A DNA stretch of 64,000 nt from Larix kaempferi (Eukaryota; Streptophyta; Pinopsida; Pinales; Pinaceae), in NCBI GenBank assembly GCA_027924585.1, contig BSBM01000461.1:3284501-3348500 (forward strand). The letters are read 5' to 3'. Below are positions 1 to 12,300 of the stretch, piece after piece; position 1 is the stretch's first letter, and every line of letters starts with the position of its first letter. The notes under the pieces were generated by a model, which did not search any database, had not been told where the DNA came from, and saw only the letters and a list, made by a program, of their open reading frames with translations. Made by a program: the position numbers and the translations under genes.

Positions 1-874
1 CAGGGGTTCGCATCACTGTCGACACCAACCACAGTCTCCCTGGTCACCGGCCCGGACAGGGTTTATCCCACCCAGCAACACCTGCGGAGAAGATGAGGTC
101 TCACCCGAGGCGTCGAGGAAGAACAGATGGAACCATGTTTCCGCCGAATGAAGGAGGATGGTTGAGGCTATGATACTTAAACTTATTGTAACATAGTGAC
201 AGAGATCTTTAAGCATCAAACATAGTAGTAAAGCAATATTCAACCCAAACATTCATCATTGCAACAACAGTAATTGTAAAGCAAGTATCGCATCAAAGAA
301 GCATGACATTATTTGTATAGTGCAATATCACATTATCATAACTGAACAAATTGAACATAGGGATTGCACCAAAATAGCTTCATCATATTATCATTGTCCA
401 CCCAGATACAACGCCTCTGCAAAAACTAGATCTCCACAATGACTCTTGACATCAAAACATACGCGGAAATCATACCACCAACATCAAAGATTCCCATTCT
501 TCAACTACCAATTCTCTCTCTCAAATTATTTAATCACTTACAATTCTTATCTATATATAGGCTTCCTCCTTACAACTCATGTCCACTTACTACCGACTTC
601 CTAACTGACACTATGGACAAATGAGCCAATATCTAACTGACTTATCCAAAATCGACCAAAAACCCGCATTCTGCGATATAACTGACTCAACATTACATAA
701 TATGTGGTCCAAATGACCCAAAACCCGTAATCCGTGGTACAATTGACCCAAAATGCATAAACTAATCTTCCTCTCATTGCCATTCGCGTCATCTTCTCGC
801 CATTCGCGCCATCTTCTGCCTTGTCGCAACATCAGAGATGCTGCGATAGCATTCTACCAAACCGCCTGCCAATA
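1..874 (-). repeat. 3' LTR of element B (left copy, truncated by window edge)
   Basis: Matches 24444-25318 almost base for base. In plus orientation it ends CCAATA at 874, against CCAACA in the right copy, so the terminal CA has one change. A TATA-like CTATATATAG lies at 551-560, read on the minus strand as TATATATAG. Short segments of the type GACCCAAAACCCG recur near 650-760 and correspond to a clearer tandem repeat in the LTR of element A. A G-rich polypurine tract borders it on the inner side. Confidence 0.92.
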
Positions 875-888
875 GGCCCCCAACACAA
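875..888 (-). other. Polypurine tract of element B
   Basis: Directly inside the left LTR. On the minus strand it reads TTGTGTTGGGGGCC just before the LTR. The identical 14 bases precede the LTR of related element A at 26203-26216. This conservation supports its role as plus-strand primer site and fixes the orientation of both elements. Confidence 0.75.
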
Positions 889-964
889 TATTGTGGCTTG
901 CCCTCGATCCACGTCAATAGGATACAGTGTACTCCGTCGTTTTTACTTTGAAGTCCTCATACGG

Positions 965-3831
965 CTATTCAACTGTCCGCACCACCTCCTTGGCTTTCGT
1001 AGCCGCTGCCTGACTGTCGACCACATCGTTTGCAGATGGGTGATATGTAAGCTTTTCCACGACCTGCTGTCGACACTTCTGCACTGCCTGCAGAGCTTCA
1101 CTAGCTTGCATCATAAATTTGCCGCCAGTGTCCTGGAACTCTTCTAACTGGGCCACGCATGTCTTCTGTTGCTCATCCGCCTTGGCGACACAGTGTTGCA
1201 AGTCTTTCAGCTCTTGAGACTTAGCAACTTGCTCCAGTGGTGGCATTATGCGCATTGCAGCTTTTAATGTGGCCAACTGTCCCTCCGCTTCCTGTCCGTA
1301 CTTAGTCAGCTGCTCAACCTGCTCGTCCTGAACAATGCGGCCCCAGAATTGTACTGTTTCAACCATGAGCCTGGTTGCCTACATTTCCAACTCCTCCATC
1401 TGAGTGGAAACTTCCTCAATTGCCCTTCTTCGTTCATCCACTTCAGCCTGAGGCGTACCCGGTTTCATCTGGGCCTTCAACTCGTGATTCTCTTGTCGCA
1501 ACTGAATAATGGTAGCCCCCAGTCGCTGCACTCAGTGGAGCGCATCTACCTCTTCAGTGGGCTCCGGTACATGTCGATAAGATTCTGTGATCGCCCGGTC
1601 AACCCATACACTGTCATCCCACATATGAGCCTTCTCCACAATAAGGAAATCATGTTCCTTTTTCAGGCCTTCGATTTTGCGTGCCTTCTCAGCTCGTTCT
1701 TCCTTGATGTGTGCTTCGAGGTCATCCATGGCCTGTCGTGCAGAAGTAGCCCTGGAAGTCAATTCTTCGATAGTGTGCTGCGCATCGGCCTCACTCACCT
1801 ATAGTCGAACACACATAACACTGATCTGCCGCAGTCAGTCTGTCGTTTCCTTGCTAGTAGTAGCCTGCAAAGTGGTCAATCCTTTCGCGGGCAAGGCATT
1901 CACATTAATGGTCACTGTTTTCAGCTGCTGCAGCAACGTGTTTACTGCCGCATCTTCAGTCACAATCCCAATCGAGGGAATCTCCACATTCCTGACCCGC
2001 GGCTCAGTGTTGATTGTGTCAAAGGTTGATGTTGCTGCTTTCTCTGGTGCCTTGCCGGAAACCATGTCATACAGAGATTCTAACCGAGCAGCAATCGCAT
2101 AGAATCCTTCATCCACTTTCCTTGCCATCTTGTCTGCTGCCGCAGAGGATGCAGTATTGATCGTTGTGATCAGGCGGCCCAACTGTGCCTTAGCGGGAAA
2201 AGACAACCCGCTGATCGTTGCATGCTCCTGATACCTTTTCAAGCGGTTCTCTTCAAGCTCCCGGTCGCTTTCATCTGACAGTGTTTTGGTCGATTGGTGC
2301 CCGGATTCATGGTGACTTTGCTCGTCCTATTCTGATACCCGATCATCTGGGCCCAACGTCGAGCCACCGGCTTCTATCTCTGCTAAACTCATGGGTTGTC
2401 GCCATGCCTCCGGCCACTCGTTCACAGTAGCCTCCAAATATTCGTACGTCACCTTATACGACATCTGCAACCATTGTCGATCAGGATCACGATAGGCTTG
2501 GAGATGTATGGTATGCGACTGAATTGCAAACAACATGATAGGTTTGAACCATGCTACAGTTTCTTCAGATATTCACGGGACCTATGTTGCTGCGGCACAA
2601 AGCATCTCCCAATACAGCCAAAACTGCAATTGGCAATCCCGGAGTCTCTCTAGCTCCCTTACATACCATAGATTTTGATATCGCGCCCCCCATCTTTCTG
2701 CTACAGATGGACAGTCCATGCCCTGGTATATGCCGGCTCTTTCCATGCGACGAAGGCGATCAACAACAACAATCAACTGTATGTGAAGGCACCCTTTCCC
2801 AATTGGACCGCCACAACATCCTCCATCAATTGATTCAAGAGATACAGGGACTAGTTCATTTGGACCCCTTCTGCACATTGCTCTACGCATGCAACAATCC
2901 CCGAGTTGCATTGGTGAGGTTGACCACCCCTAACCACCTTGCAGGATAGGATCTTAATTCCCGTGAGTACCACCTAATCATTGCAGCTACTGGTGCGATA
3001 CCCACGCCCATATGTTTCTAGGCCATATTTCTGTTCCAACTGCAGCGCTCGCTTCTTGTCATTTTCCTTTCCTTGGATGAACTGCGACGGATCAACTCCA
3101 TTCTTAGGCAAGCCGGTTATGTACGAAATTAAGTTGACGGTGACCGGGACTTCTCTGTCCAGCCAAAACGAACGACCATGAAAGCACGTCATGAGCTGCT
3201 TTACACATGCATTGACTTCCGCCAGTCACCCGAAATGTGGCATGTTAAGAAGCCCTAATAAGTCAGCCTGCTTCAATCCTCGTGCCCAGTCTTGTACCGT
3301 CGATGTCGGGGAAAGTCGTGTCCCAGGCACATAGGGGGCGGATGCAATGTCAGGGTAGGCCATCATATCATGGTAGTCATAACGCAATCGCAACAATGCC
3401 GGCCTAATATCCACAAAGCACTCCATTCTAGTTGGGAGTGCTGGCATCTTCGAACTGTACTTCTGTCTTGGGTTTATTTTGCGTGGGGTGGCATCCGACC
3501 GAACGGGAGGGATATACCCAAGGATATCGCCGGCTGACAATCCCGCCCATGGGGCAGACTCACGAATGGGGCGACTGGACTGCCCCACCTATTCCTGAGC
3601 TTCTCCTGTTGTCGCAGTGGAGGACCGAAGCACCCTCTTACTCTGCGGGGACTCAGAGTGCTGACCTCCCCGTCGCTTCTTAACGACGACTGATGCTCCC
3701 ACCGGAATATTGGAAACTTCGGCTCCAAGATCAACGACTCCAGAGGACACAACTTCTTGCTCGACAACCACCAGGATGAAGGGAGACTCCACTTCGCTGC
3801 TAATTTCGACTGTCTCCAGTTCGCCTGGCAT
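965..3831 (-). pseudogene. Extra 3' ORF of element B: about 955-codon protein with coiled-coil C-terminus
   Basis: Downstream of integrase on the same strand, a near-continuous coding region runs from ATG at 3831 to a stop at 965. Segments ending at 3831, 3588 and 3192 share one frame. Segments ending at 2911, 2536, 2242, 1798 and 1366 share another, so a single frameshift between about 2974 and 2911 plus a few stops break it. The N-terminus is Val/Glu/Ser-rich. The centre (about 3190-2330) holds a helical region with WLDREVPVTVNLISYITGLP, recalling plant mobile-domain-like ORFs. From 2240 to 965 the composition is Ala/Glu/Gln/Lys-rich with heptad-like spacing, a probable coiled coil. I see no membrane segment, so an env-like role has no support. 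Function unknown. Confidence 0.7.
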
Positions 3832-4286
3832 ACCTCACATCACCTCGTTATATGCTTAGCAGCACCTTGCTCAATTCACGACTGCACTTTGCAACAACAC
3901 TTGTCAACTGATTTCTCGGTGTCTTCCGACCAACTCCGATCCATTTTTATAGCATCCATCCAAATCCGTCGTAATCATCATGAAATCATGCATTAACTCA
4001 ACAAAAATCCTGTATTAATGATGCAAATCCGCCGTCAATCCTGTCCGCTGATCGGATGGATCCGCCATTAATTCCCATCATGCAGGCATGCACCATTAAT
4101 TAACTGTTGAACTTTTGGCATTTATTGCTGATTTGACTCGGTCGCAATGCTGCCATGTGTCTCCAACCGCTCCAAACTTGTGGTAGAAGCCTCCCTGCTT
4201 CCGCATTTCATCCATGGTGGTGCGACATCCTACCACCAATCAATCTACTTCTCCTCTTATTTTTTTGATGCGACTCAGGAATCACG
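3832..4286. other. Spacer between integrase and extra ORF of element B
   Basis: No gene is visible between the integrase stop at 4287 and the ATG of the extra ORF at 3831 (minus strand). The stretch is AT-rich. It could hold a promoter or splice acceptor for the extra ORF, but no clear site can be named. Confidence 0.5.
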
Positions 4287-5093
4287 CTATTCCAAGCCCG
4301 ACTGATAGGGCTTCAATCTATGACCATTCACTAGTTTTGGGAGCATCGCCCCGTCCAGCTGCTGCAACTAAACTGCACCCCCTGAAGTAATACTACTGAT
4401 GCGATACGGACCAAGCCAATGCATCTGCAACTTTCCTGGACGTTTCGTAAACTTGCTGTCATACAACAACACCAAGTCTCCCTGCTGAAACACTTTGTTT
4501 TTTATGTGTCGATCATGCCATGCTTTCTAGTGATCCTATTCGACCCCCTGGTGGAACCCAGCGATGAAACGATCCTCCTCCAACTGCACCAACTATTGTA
4601 GATGTTCATCTAGTGCCACTGCATCATCCAGGCCTGTTGCGGACGCGATGCGCAAACTTGGGACAATATACTCCATGGGCATAATTGCTTCTTGTCCATA
4701 CACCAACTTAAATGGTGTCTGCCTTGTCAGCCGTTTACATGTGGTGAGATAGGCCCACAATACTGCTGGGATTTTGAGATCCCAGTCGTCGCGGTTCACG
4801 TTACACACCTTTGTCAGCGCATGCTCCAATACCTTATTGAAAGCCTCCATCGTGCCATTCGCCAGTGGATGATAGGGTGTACTCTTCTTATGCTGTATCT
4901 GCAACTCCTCCGTTAATGTACTGATGGTGTGATTAAGAAAGTGGCTGCCTTGATCGCTCAATAATATCTTGGGGCAGCCGAAGCGAGTGACAATGTGGTC
5001 AAAGAGAAACCGCGCGGTTGTGGCTGTAGAGAAATCAATGACTGGTGCAGCTTCCCTGGTGGATTGATCGGTCCTACAAAATCCACCGCCCAT
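4287..5093 (-). pseudogene. Integrase core (second half) and C-terminal domain of element B
   Basis: One minus-strand frame, shifted against the upstream pol frame, carries the second catalytic Asp in SDQGSHF and the Glu in NGTMEAFN of the D,D(35)E core. After codons near 4593 the frame continues through two stops (about 4535-4525) into GDLVLLYDSKFTKRPGKL and WLGPYRI, the GPY/F module of the integrase C-terminal domain. It ends in KLVNGHRLKPYQSGLE followed by TAG at 4287-4289. A further TAG interrupts the C-terminal part. The first catalytic Asp is in the other frame at 4958-7162, so the enzyme is broken inside its core. Confidence 0.85.
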
Positions 5094-7162
5094 TTGTCGA
5101 ACGGCTGTAATGTCAACTGGGGCATCAACGGCATCTCATCACGTTGGGATGGTTTTCTAGTTCGCTGACATACATCACAGGACTGCACATAGTTTGTCAC
5201 ATCATTATGTAGTGTGGGCCACCATAGCCCAGCACGCAACACTTTCCTAGCAGTCTCCCTACTACCATACTGTCCTCCGACTACTCCTCCATGCGCTTCT
5301 GCTAATATCTGCGATTTCTCATGCGGCAAGACACATCTGCTCAATACCTCATCGAAACCCATTTTGTATAACTCTCCTGCAATTAGCTGGAAGTCTGTAG
5401 CTTTGAATACCAATTGCTTCTTCTGACTGGTGGTGAACCCGTCTGGTGCAGTACTCGTTGTCAGAAACTGGATGATTTTCGCAAAGTAGCCATCTACAAC
5501 CTCAATCCGAAACAGTTGAGCATCTGGTAAACCGTCTTCAATGTTGGTCGGCTCCTCTCCTGTATCGATCCGCGAGAGATGATTAGGATCGGCATTCAAC
5601 CGACTTGGCTTCACAATGACTTCCAAATCGAACTCCTGAAAAAGAAGTAGCCAGCGGCATATCTTCCCCCCCAACACAGGCTTATTGACTAGGTATTTCA
5701 ACGCGAAATGGTCGATGAACATTTTAAAGTGCCCACCCAACAAATAGTGCTCGAACTTCTGTAGCACGTAGACCATTGCCATACCTTCCCGCTCAGTGGT
5801 AGTGTAATTTCTTTCTGCAGAGGACAACTTCCGACTTGCAAAAGCAATAGGATGATCAAGGTCACCTTCTCCTGGTTGAGCCAATATGACACCCAAAGCA
5901 ATCGACGAGGCATCAACATGGACATGTAATTCCTTACTCCAGTCTGGAAATACCAATATTGGTGCCGATGCCATCTTTGCCTTCAGTGTTTCAAATCTAG
6001 CCTGACATTCGGGGCTCCACTGGAATGCCACATCCTTCTTCAACAATTTCTCCATAGGGGCAGTAATCGCAACATAACCCCTAATGAACTTGCGATAATA
6101 CCCCGTGTGTCCCAGAGTAACCCGCAACTGCTTAACAGTGGTCGGTGGTTGCAAACTCAAAATGAGCGCAATCTTAGCCGGATCAACCAACAACCCTTGC
6201 TTACACACAATATGGCCAAGCAATATCCCAAACGGTGCACAAAAGATGCATTTCTTCAGATTCAGCAATATCTGGTGTTGTCGGCATCTCTCGAGCATCA
6301 ACTGCAGATTCGCCAAATGATCACGGACCAAACCATAGACCGTACAATCGTCCATGTATACCTGTAAAAATTTATGAATGAAGTCTTTAAATGTAGCAAC
6401 GACAACCCGCGAAAATATCGTAGGTGCGTTCTTCAAACCAAACGACATTACAGTGTATTGAAAGCAACCCCATTCAGTAATGAAAGTTGTCTTATGGCGA
6501 TCTTCTTTGGCAATGCGGATTTGATGATAGCCAGAGAACCTGTTTGTGAAGGAGTACATCTCCTGGCCACCCACACCTTCAAGCACTTCATCGGCAAATG
6601 GAGTGGGGAATGGATCGTGCAAACATGCATCATTTAGCTTCCTGAGGTCAACGCAAATGCGCACTTCACCAGTCTTCTTATCCTGCACCACCATTGGACT
6701 AATCCATTCCGACTCCTCAATTGGTTCAATAATACCAGCGTCCAACATGCAATCCAGCTCAGCCTTGACCCGCTCCTTATGTTGCGGATTCAATCGATAG
6801 GGATGCTGCCGGATCAGCTTAGCATCTGGCTTTAATGGAATCTTCATTTCTCCTAAGTCACCCAGAATCCCCTTCATGTCGGAAAACTTAGTAGGAAATA
6901 TGTCTTGAAACTCATGGAGCAAATCAGTGACCTTGCTTATAAGCTCATCATCCCAGTAATCCCCGACATTTGTGAACTTCGGAGTGTCCTCTGTCCCAAT
7001 GTTAATCTTGGTGATCCTTAGCGGATGACTGATCGGGTTGCTTGGCGCATCAGGTGGTACCACAGCACGACTTCCTTCTAACTCCGGGATATTCACATTT
7101 TGTGGATCATCACCATCTTCTGGCCCACCACTGATATTGAAACACTCCATGAGAGACTGCAT
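4958..7162 (-). pseudogene. Pol of element B: reverse transcriptase, RNase H, integrase N-terminal half
   Basis: A 734-codon open stretch. RT starts about residue 110; VRICVDLRKLND and the active-site VYMDD are present, but the first catalytic position reads NRFSGYHQI where the family has Asp, an apparent Asp-to-Asn loss. RNase H shows HVHVDAS, TTEREG and IDHFALKYLVNKP. The integrase zinc domain has C-x2-C in QSCDVCQ, but the second His of the HHCC motif is Gln (GGVVGGQYG). The first core Asp is in WAVDFVGPI, after which the frame is lost. It is in frame with the capsid-like segment upstream (TAG at 7163). Converts genomic RNA to DNA and integrates it in intact relatives; inactive here. Confidence 0.92.
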
Positions 7163-7762
7163 CTAGCAGTGCGTGTGCGGATCCGCAGGATATGCTACTG
7201 GGACAACCTGCAGAATTACATCACGGATGAGCTGTAATGCATTATTAACCTCTGGATCGACATCTGCAAAACTGAATGTATGGGTAAAACACACCATGAG
7301 CTCCAGCCAAGTAGAAATTTCCCCTCGCAACTCAGCTGCAGTATACCATGAGCGTGGGATCTCATCCAAAGTATGGATTAAAGCAAGGACCCACTCATCT
7401 TTTGGTCACGATACCCATAGCCGCTAACATTCCATCAAGTGACCACCAGGATCGCTCCGCCCATCATAATTTCCAGTGTGGGAAACCTCAGTATCACCAA
7501 AACGTACCATCATCAATCTTCGACATTTTGACCATCCATCAATTGATGCCTTGTGTGTCACCCACCAGTGTGCTGGAGCAGCCTTCAATGCTTCATTCAA
7601 TGCCAGCAAGCGCTGTGGTTTGAAAACTCTTTCTTCAAACTCCATCAAAAAGTCAGATAAGCCAGGTAGTCCTTCATATATTGGTAGTGTAACTGTTTCA
7701 GTCACGACACGGCATAATGACTGTGTGACCAATCCGCACTTACGGAGCGACACTTCGTGCAA
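7163..7762 (-). pseudogene. Capsid-like segment between protease and RT of element B
   Basis: Two blocks in the RT frame. The upstream one has LPIYEGLPGLSDFLMEFEE, then AHWWVTHKASIDGWSKC and LMMVRFGD, the arrangement seen in retrotransposon gag capsid domains: aromatic/Gly entry, FE-containing helix, WW step, RFG end. The downstream block, with EIPRSWYTAAELRGEISTWL and ALQLIRDVILQVVP, leads into RT. A normal gag with its own capsid and zinc knuckles lies upstream of the protease, so this would be a second capsid-like unit inside Pol. The family assignment rests on pattern reading only. Confidence 0.55.
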
Positions 7763-7989
7763 GCGGTTCCGCCACTATTCCAGCGCATCATCAGAGTCGG
7801 AAGACGCAGAGATGTCACTGCGCCATCCCAGCTCACCATTGGAAGTCGGATGTATATAATCTTCAGAAATATTGAATGCATGGTCCCATCCACTGGGATC
7901 GTCGTCCTTCACTGGCTCTATGTACAGCATCCAGCCGGATCCAACGAGGCGATAACTCTGAGATCGCGATTTTCAAAAGTCATCATCCA

Positions 7990-8813
7990 TCACTTGAAGT
8001 TGATTATAGCTCCACTATCATTAACCCATCCAATCCCCAACAGCGCGGGATCAAAGCTTCCGCCTTCGACAACTTCTATGACATCAAAGTTAGCATAGGT
8101 TTTCATACCCTCGATATCTACCACTAGCCGCGGAACTCGTCCAATGGGTGTTACTTTCGCATGGTTAGCCAATCAGAGCTGTACAAGAGACCAGCTCAAT
8201 GGGGGCTCCCCATCTTCTGCCAAGCCTGCTTGGTCAAGATGTTGACATCCGAACCAAGATCCAGAATAACTAAATCAACATCGTAGTCACCAATTTGAAT
8301 ATTCATATGCATCTCCTTACCCATCTTCCGTCGTTGCAAGGAATTAACCGCAAGCTCTTGTCGATCTTGGGTCCGTCGTCGCAACAAGGCTTCAATCGCA
8401 GCAAGAGCATCGAGATCTTTTGCCAGGGACAAACAATGTTCCAAAAATGCTCGAAGTGTGCTGGACCGTCGTGACGAGCTAACCTCCGAAGTAGTATCAA
8501 AGGTAGAGGGCATGTCATGCATGATGGCTTTACCTCGGTCGTTACCTAAGGCCAGTCGTGCCTGAAGAAACGTCTCCTGTTCCACATCAATATCAAATGA
8601 TACCTTCTTTTGTCCAACTAACCGGATCATTGAGCTCTCTTCTCCAGTTGTCTTTCCTCCTCGAGTGACCACAGCAACGGAAGCATCTTGTGGTCTTGGT
8701 TCTGCATAAATTGTCGCGATGTTTGCACCCTGCTGCTGATTTGGTGGTACGTTCCTCGGTTGATTTATATTTTGATTTATGTTCTGATTCGGCCACAGAT
8801 TCTGGTTCTGCAC
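7990..8813 (-). pseudogene. Retropepsin-like protease of element B
   Basis: The minus-strand frame that carries gag runs on to 8196 and ends in VILDLGSDVNILTKQAW, a retropepsin active-site loop (Asp-Leu-Gly-Ser). A frameshift near 8180 moves the rest to another frame, where RVPRLVVDIEGMKTYANFDVIEVV and PALLGIGW supply flap and C-terminal strands. The N-terminal half is Asn/Gln-rich linker followed by Arg/Ser-rich sequence. It would cut the Gag-Pol precursor; the frameshift splits it. Confidence 0.8.
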
Positions 8814-8867
8814 TAGTTGTTGTACTTGGTTCTAAGTGGGCTTCTATGCTTGGGGCTGTGTCTACAA

Positions 8868-9386
8868 CTAGGGAGTGTTCCCTGCCTGCAATTGTGCAAT
8901 CAACTGTGGACAATTCTCAACTGTATGATCGTTAACAAAATAGAACGTACACTGGTTTTGCAGCAGTGGGTAGTCTCGATGATAGTGTCCCCATATTGCA
9001 TAGTGATGACATTGAACAGGTCCGCAACCACCTCGTCCTCCTCCGCGACCAAATCCTCCGCCACGTCCTCCCCGGTATCCTCCCCGGAATCCTCCCTGCT
9101 GCTGGTACTGTGGTTGGTTAAACTGTTGTTGCATTGGTGTCGGTTGCATCCCTTGCCCTTGTGGTGCATACTGCGGTTGTTATACATATTGTGGTTGTTG
9201 TGGAGCCATCTGCATCGAATCATATTGCGGCATGAACTGCGGCGATTGCTGTTGCTGTGGTACAAACTGCATCTGCAGCTGCGGTTGCGATTGTTGTACG
9301 GCACGTTGATCGTCCTTGACGTAGAATGCATCATACATTCTTTCTTGTAGAAACCCATATGAACGGCAATATTTGTCATCGTGACC
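8868..9386 (-). pseudogene. Gag C-terminal part of element B: RGG-rich nucleocapsid with zinc knuckles
   Basis: Continuation of gag beyond the element C insertion. It begins with the last Cys of the split knuckle (codon 9366-9368), then a Gln-rich stretch with a stop at 9180, then GGFRGGYRGGRGGGFGRGGG (an RGG box). Two more knuckle-like motifs follow: 8970-9011, C-x2-Tyr-x4-His-x4-Tyr, and 8910-8951, C-x2-Tyr-x4-His-x4-Cys. The Tyr residues sit where Cys is expected, each explained by one G-to-A change. The frame continues to the protease. Nucleocapsid role in RNA packaging is inferred from the family. Confidence 0.82.
9382..9386. repeat. Target site duplication of element C (left)
   Basis: TGACC directly before the left LTR is repeated exactly at 22644-22648 after the right LTR. 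Five bases is the usual duplication for LTR retrotransposons and proves that element C inserted into element B. Confidence 0.95.
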
Positions 9387-12300
9387 TGTTATCACACCAT
9401 AGTAGCAGGGCTACTACGCTTGCTTAACAGATATCTGCACATTCCAGAGCTTCCATTATTCAGAGCATTGCTATGATAATTGTATATTTTGTGATCACTC
9501 ATGATTAGAGCAGTATATTATTGAGACTTATGTTTGACCTTGTGTCAAGGCTGAGCCTTGAGAGTTCAGATTTGATGACCGATGTGACCCCTTTATCCCA
9601 GACAGTTTCAGTTCAGTGCTTAGAGATGTAGTGCAGTAGTGTTTCAGATGGTATATGATGATTATTGATATGATGATGTTGTATGATCTATGGATATTTT
9701 ATCACTGACTATGGATTATTATCTTGTTGATTTAGTCATGTTCACAGCATCTGCTTGGTATATTATTCCTGAAGTGGCAAACTGTTTAAAACGAACTATA
9801 AATCATAAAATGGACAATTGCTTGCACATTTAGGTCATTTAACAAAACCCACTGGTTTTCCACCTTACATAGATATGGTCTTCCCTGACACCAGTTGTCT
9901 GCTAGTGTAGGCTCCATATTCACTTGACTCCATCCATACATGACTTTCCTATTTGAATTTATACCTTGACCTATCTCATTTGAATTTCTGATACTGAGGA
10001 CTTCCCCATTTTTCTACCTCTCTGTTTGGACTGCATCCCTATATATTCAGTGTCTCGGCTCTAAGTTGGTGACAAAACTTGCCTTTGGTGAGTTGGATTG
10101 TAGGCCTAAATAATTCTGGTCGGTTGTCCCGATGTTTGGCATTGGCTCGAACTCCCCCTAGTCACTTGAGATGTTGTTGGCTAAAACTGAAAGCTCATGT
10201 TCTACCTATGGAAACTTATAAATTCGCCCATGGAAACCAAAAAGGGCAAGAGCGATGAATAGCTAAAAATACTCCTTGAAGAGTATAAGAAAGGTCCAAA
10301 AAGCAATAATTCTTAAAAGTTATATCTAAACAATTGCTGACCTTATATGTATTTGAAAAAATGCCCTAGATGCAAGCTGCAACTAGTTGTTCTTATCAGC
10401 ACACCTGAGATCCGAAGGGCTATGTAGACCAAAAAGGCCATGAAATGAAATTGAATTATCCTAATGAACCTGGATCAACTTGATGTAGACATGATGCCTA
10501 ATTTGAATAAGCACTCTCTGAACAACTTATCCATTTGTGAGGCACAGCCATCCCCCATGTTATTTTGTCCAGCACAGAGTTTGTAGCTTCCCCCTTCTCC
10601 TAATCCAAAGTATTTTTGAGTTAAGTTAGACAAGTCAACCCCTTGGCCCAACCTTGTTCCTAGCCTTCATCCTTCACTAGCAGTTTGACCATGTCCAATG
10701 GGTGAGTTTGTCATTTGAACTATTGTGCAAGTAATTTTATATAACAAAGGAATATGCCAACTTGATTAATGCCACTGAATGAATGTTATGCTTTAAGCTT
10801 GGCTGTGAGAATGATTAGAGAAGCATGTCTTAGTCTACTGATGTGATTTATCCTTGGTTGTATATTATTGGGATCAGTGATGATGTGGGCCATGTATATA
10901 TACCTATTGATGATGATTGATGGTCCCACATACTTGCTGATGATATCATATGATGGACATATGATGCAGATGATGATTGATGCAGTTCAGCAGATTTATT
11001 TATTACTTCATATCAGCAGATTATGCATTGTCCATATATGGTGGACCCTACAGCTGGCCCAATAGGGAAACCCATGGTGTATGAGTACACATTTCTAGTG
11101 GATTTGGGTCTTCTGGATCAAATGATACACTTATCTTTCAGTTCCGAACACTTCTGACAGTGATTGATGCAGTTTTACACTTGTTGACCAGATTTGGGGC
11201 TGATTTCCCAGCCTGAGCAGCAGGGGCCATGAGAGGCCAGTTCACCTAGGGCGTTGAATGAGGAGGGGGTGGTCCAGCCACTTGTTTTTACCATTTACCT
11301 CCCCTTCTGGAGAGCCTGGTGGGCTCAGTTGGACAGCGCACATGCCCTGGGAGGTAGTTTTGGCACTTTCACAGTTACCGAGGCAGTAAAAAAATGGGAT
11401 AAAGTGGTCGCTGAGGAATTCGATTTGGGAAATTGAGGCAAGGTTTTGGCATTTGGTTTTCACAGAGGTCTTCCAAGGTGACCCCACTATCTTCCAGCCA
11501 GTTTTCACCATGTGGGTAGGCCCACATCGATCACAGGAGGTCTTTTACTGCTTGTCTGTCATAGATTTTGAGGACAGATTTGATCATTTATATTATCTTG
11601 GACATATTTTATTATTTTATTGTGCCTTGGGGATGAGCTAGTAAGGATTTATGCCTCCTAGCCCCGCCATGTGCTTATGATGTCATGTCCTAGTCATTAT
11701 GAGGTGGATTTTTGTACTTTTACCCCTCTAGTGGATGACGTCATCCTCCTTTTGTACCATTTAGTTAGGACGTCATCATTATATTGGGTGATCCATGTGA
11801 TGTATTGTTATGATTTATTATTAGCCGTTGATTAGATCTTTTGATCTTTTAATCTTATCCACTCATGTAAAAAGTGGTTAGGATTGTACTCTCTCCCCAT
11901 CCTATTTAAGGAGGGAGCCTCTGATTGTAAAATCATCTAGAGATTTTTGGGCTCTTGGCTCTTGGAATAAAATTTCTATCTTTGGAGTACATGCTTGGGT
12001 TGGAGTGGATGTTGGTTGTTTTGATTGTAAATGCTTTTGTCCATTGCACTGGAGGATCTATTGTAGCTATCTTGCATATTTGCCATATCTTTTTACAGGT
12101 TTTGAAGACTTCTTCAACAAGTGCGAATTGGTGGGGAGGCTTGCCCTTCAAGCTTGGAGGAGGACGTTTTGGGTTAAACAGGGAGTGGTTTTCTCTTTGC
12201 ACCAACTATTCTTTGCTTATCTCTTTCTTGCTTGTATCTACCCTCAACATGTTAAACTGATTGATGCTTTGCTCCTTGGTTTTGACAGGTTAGAGGGACT

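Noticed and set aside
965-3831. Envelope-like gene in element B
   Set aside because: No signal peptide, membrane segment or glycoprotein-like Cys pattern; the region is soluble-looking with a coiled coil.
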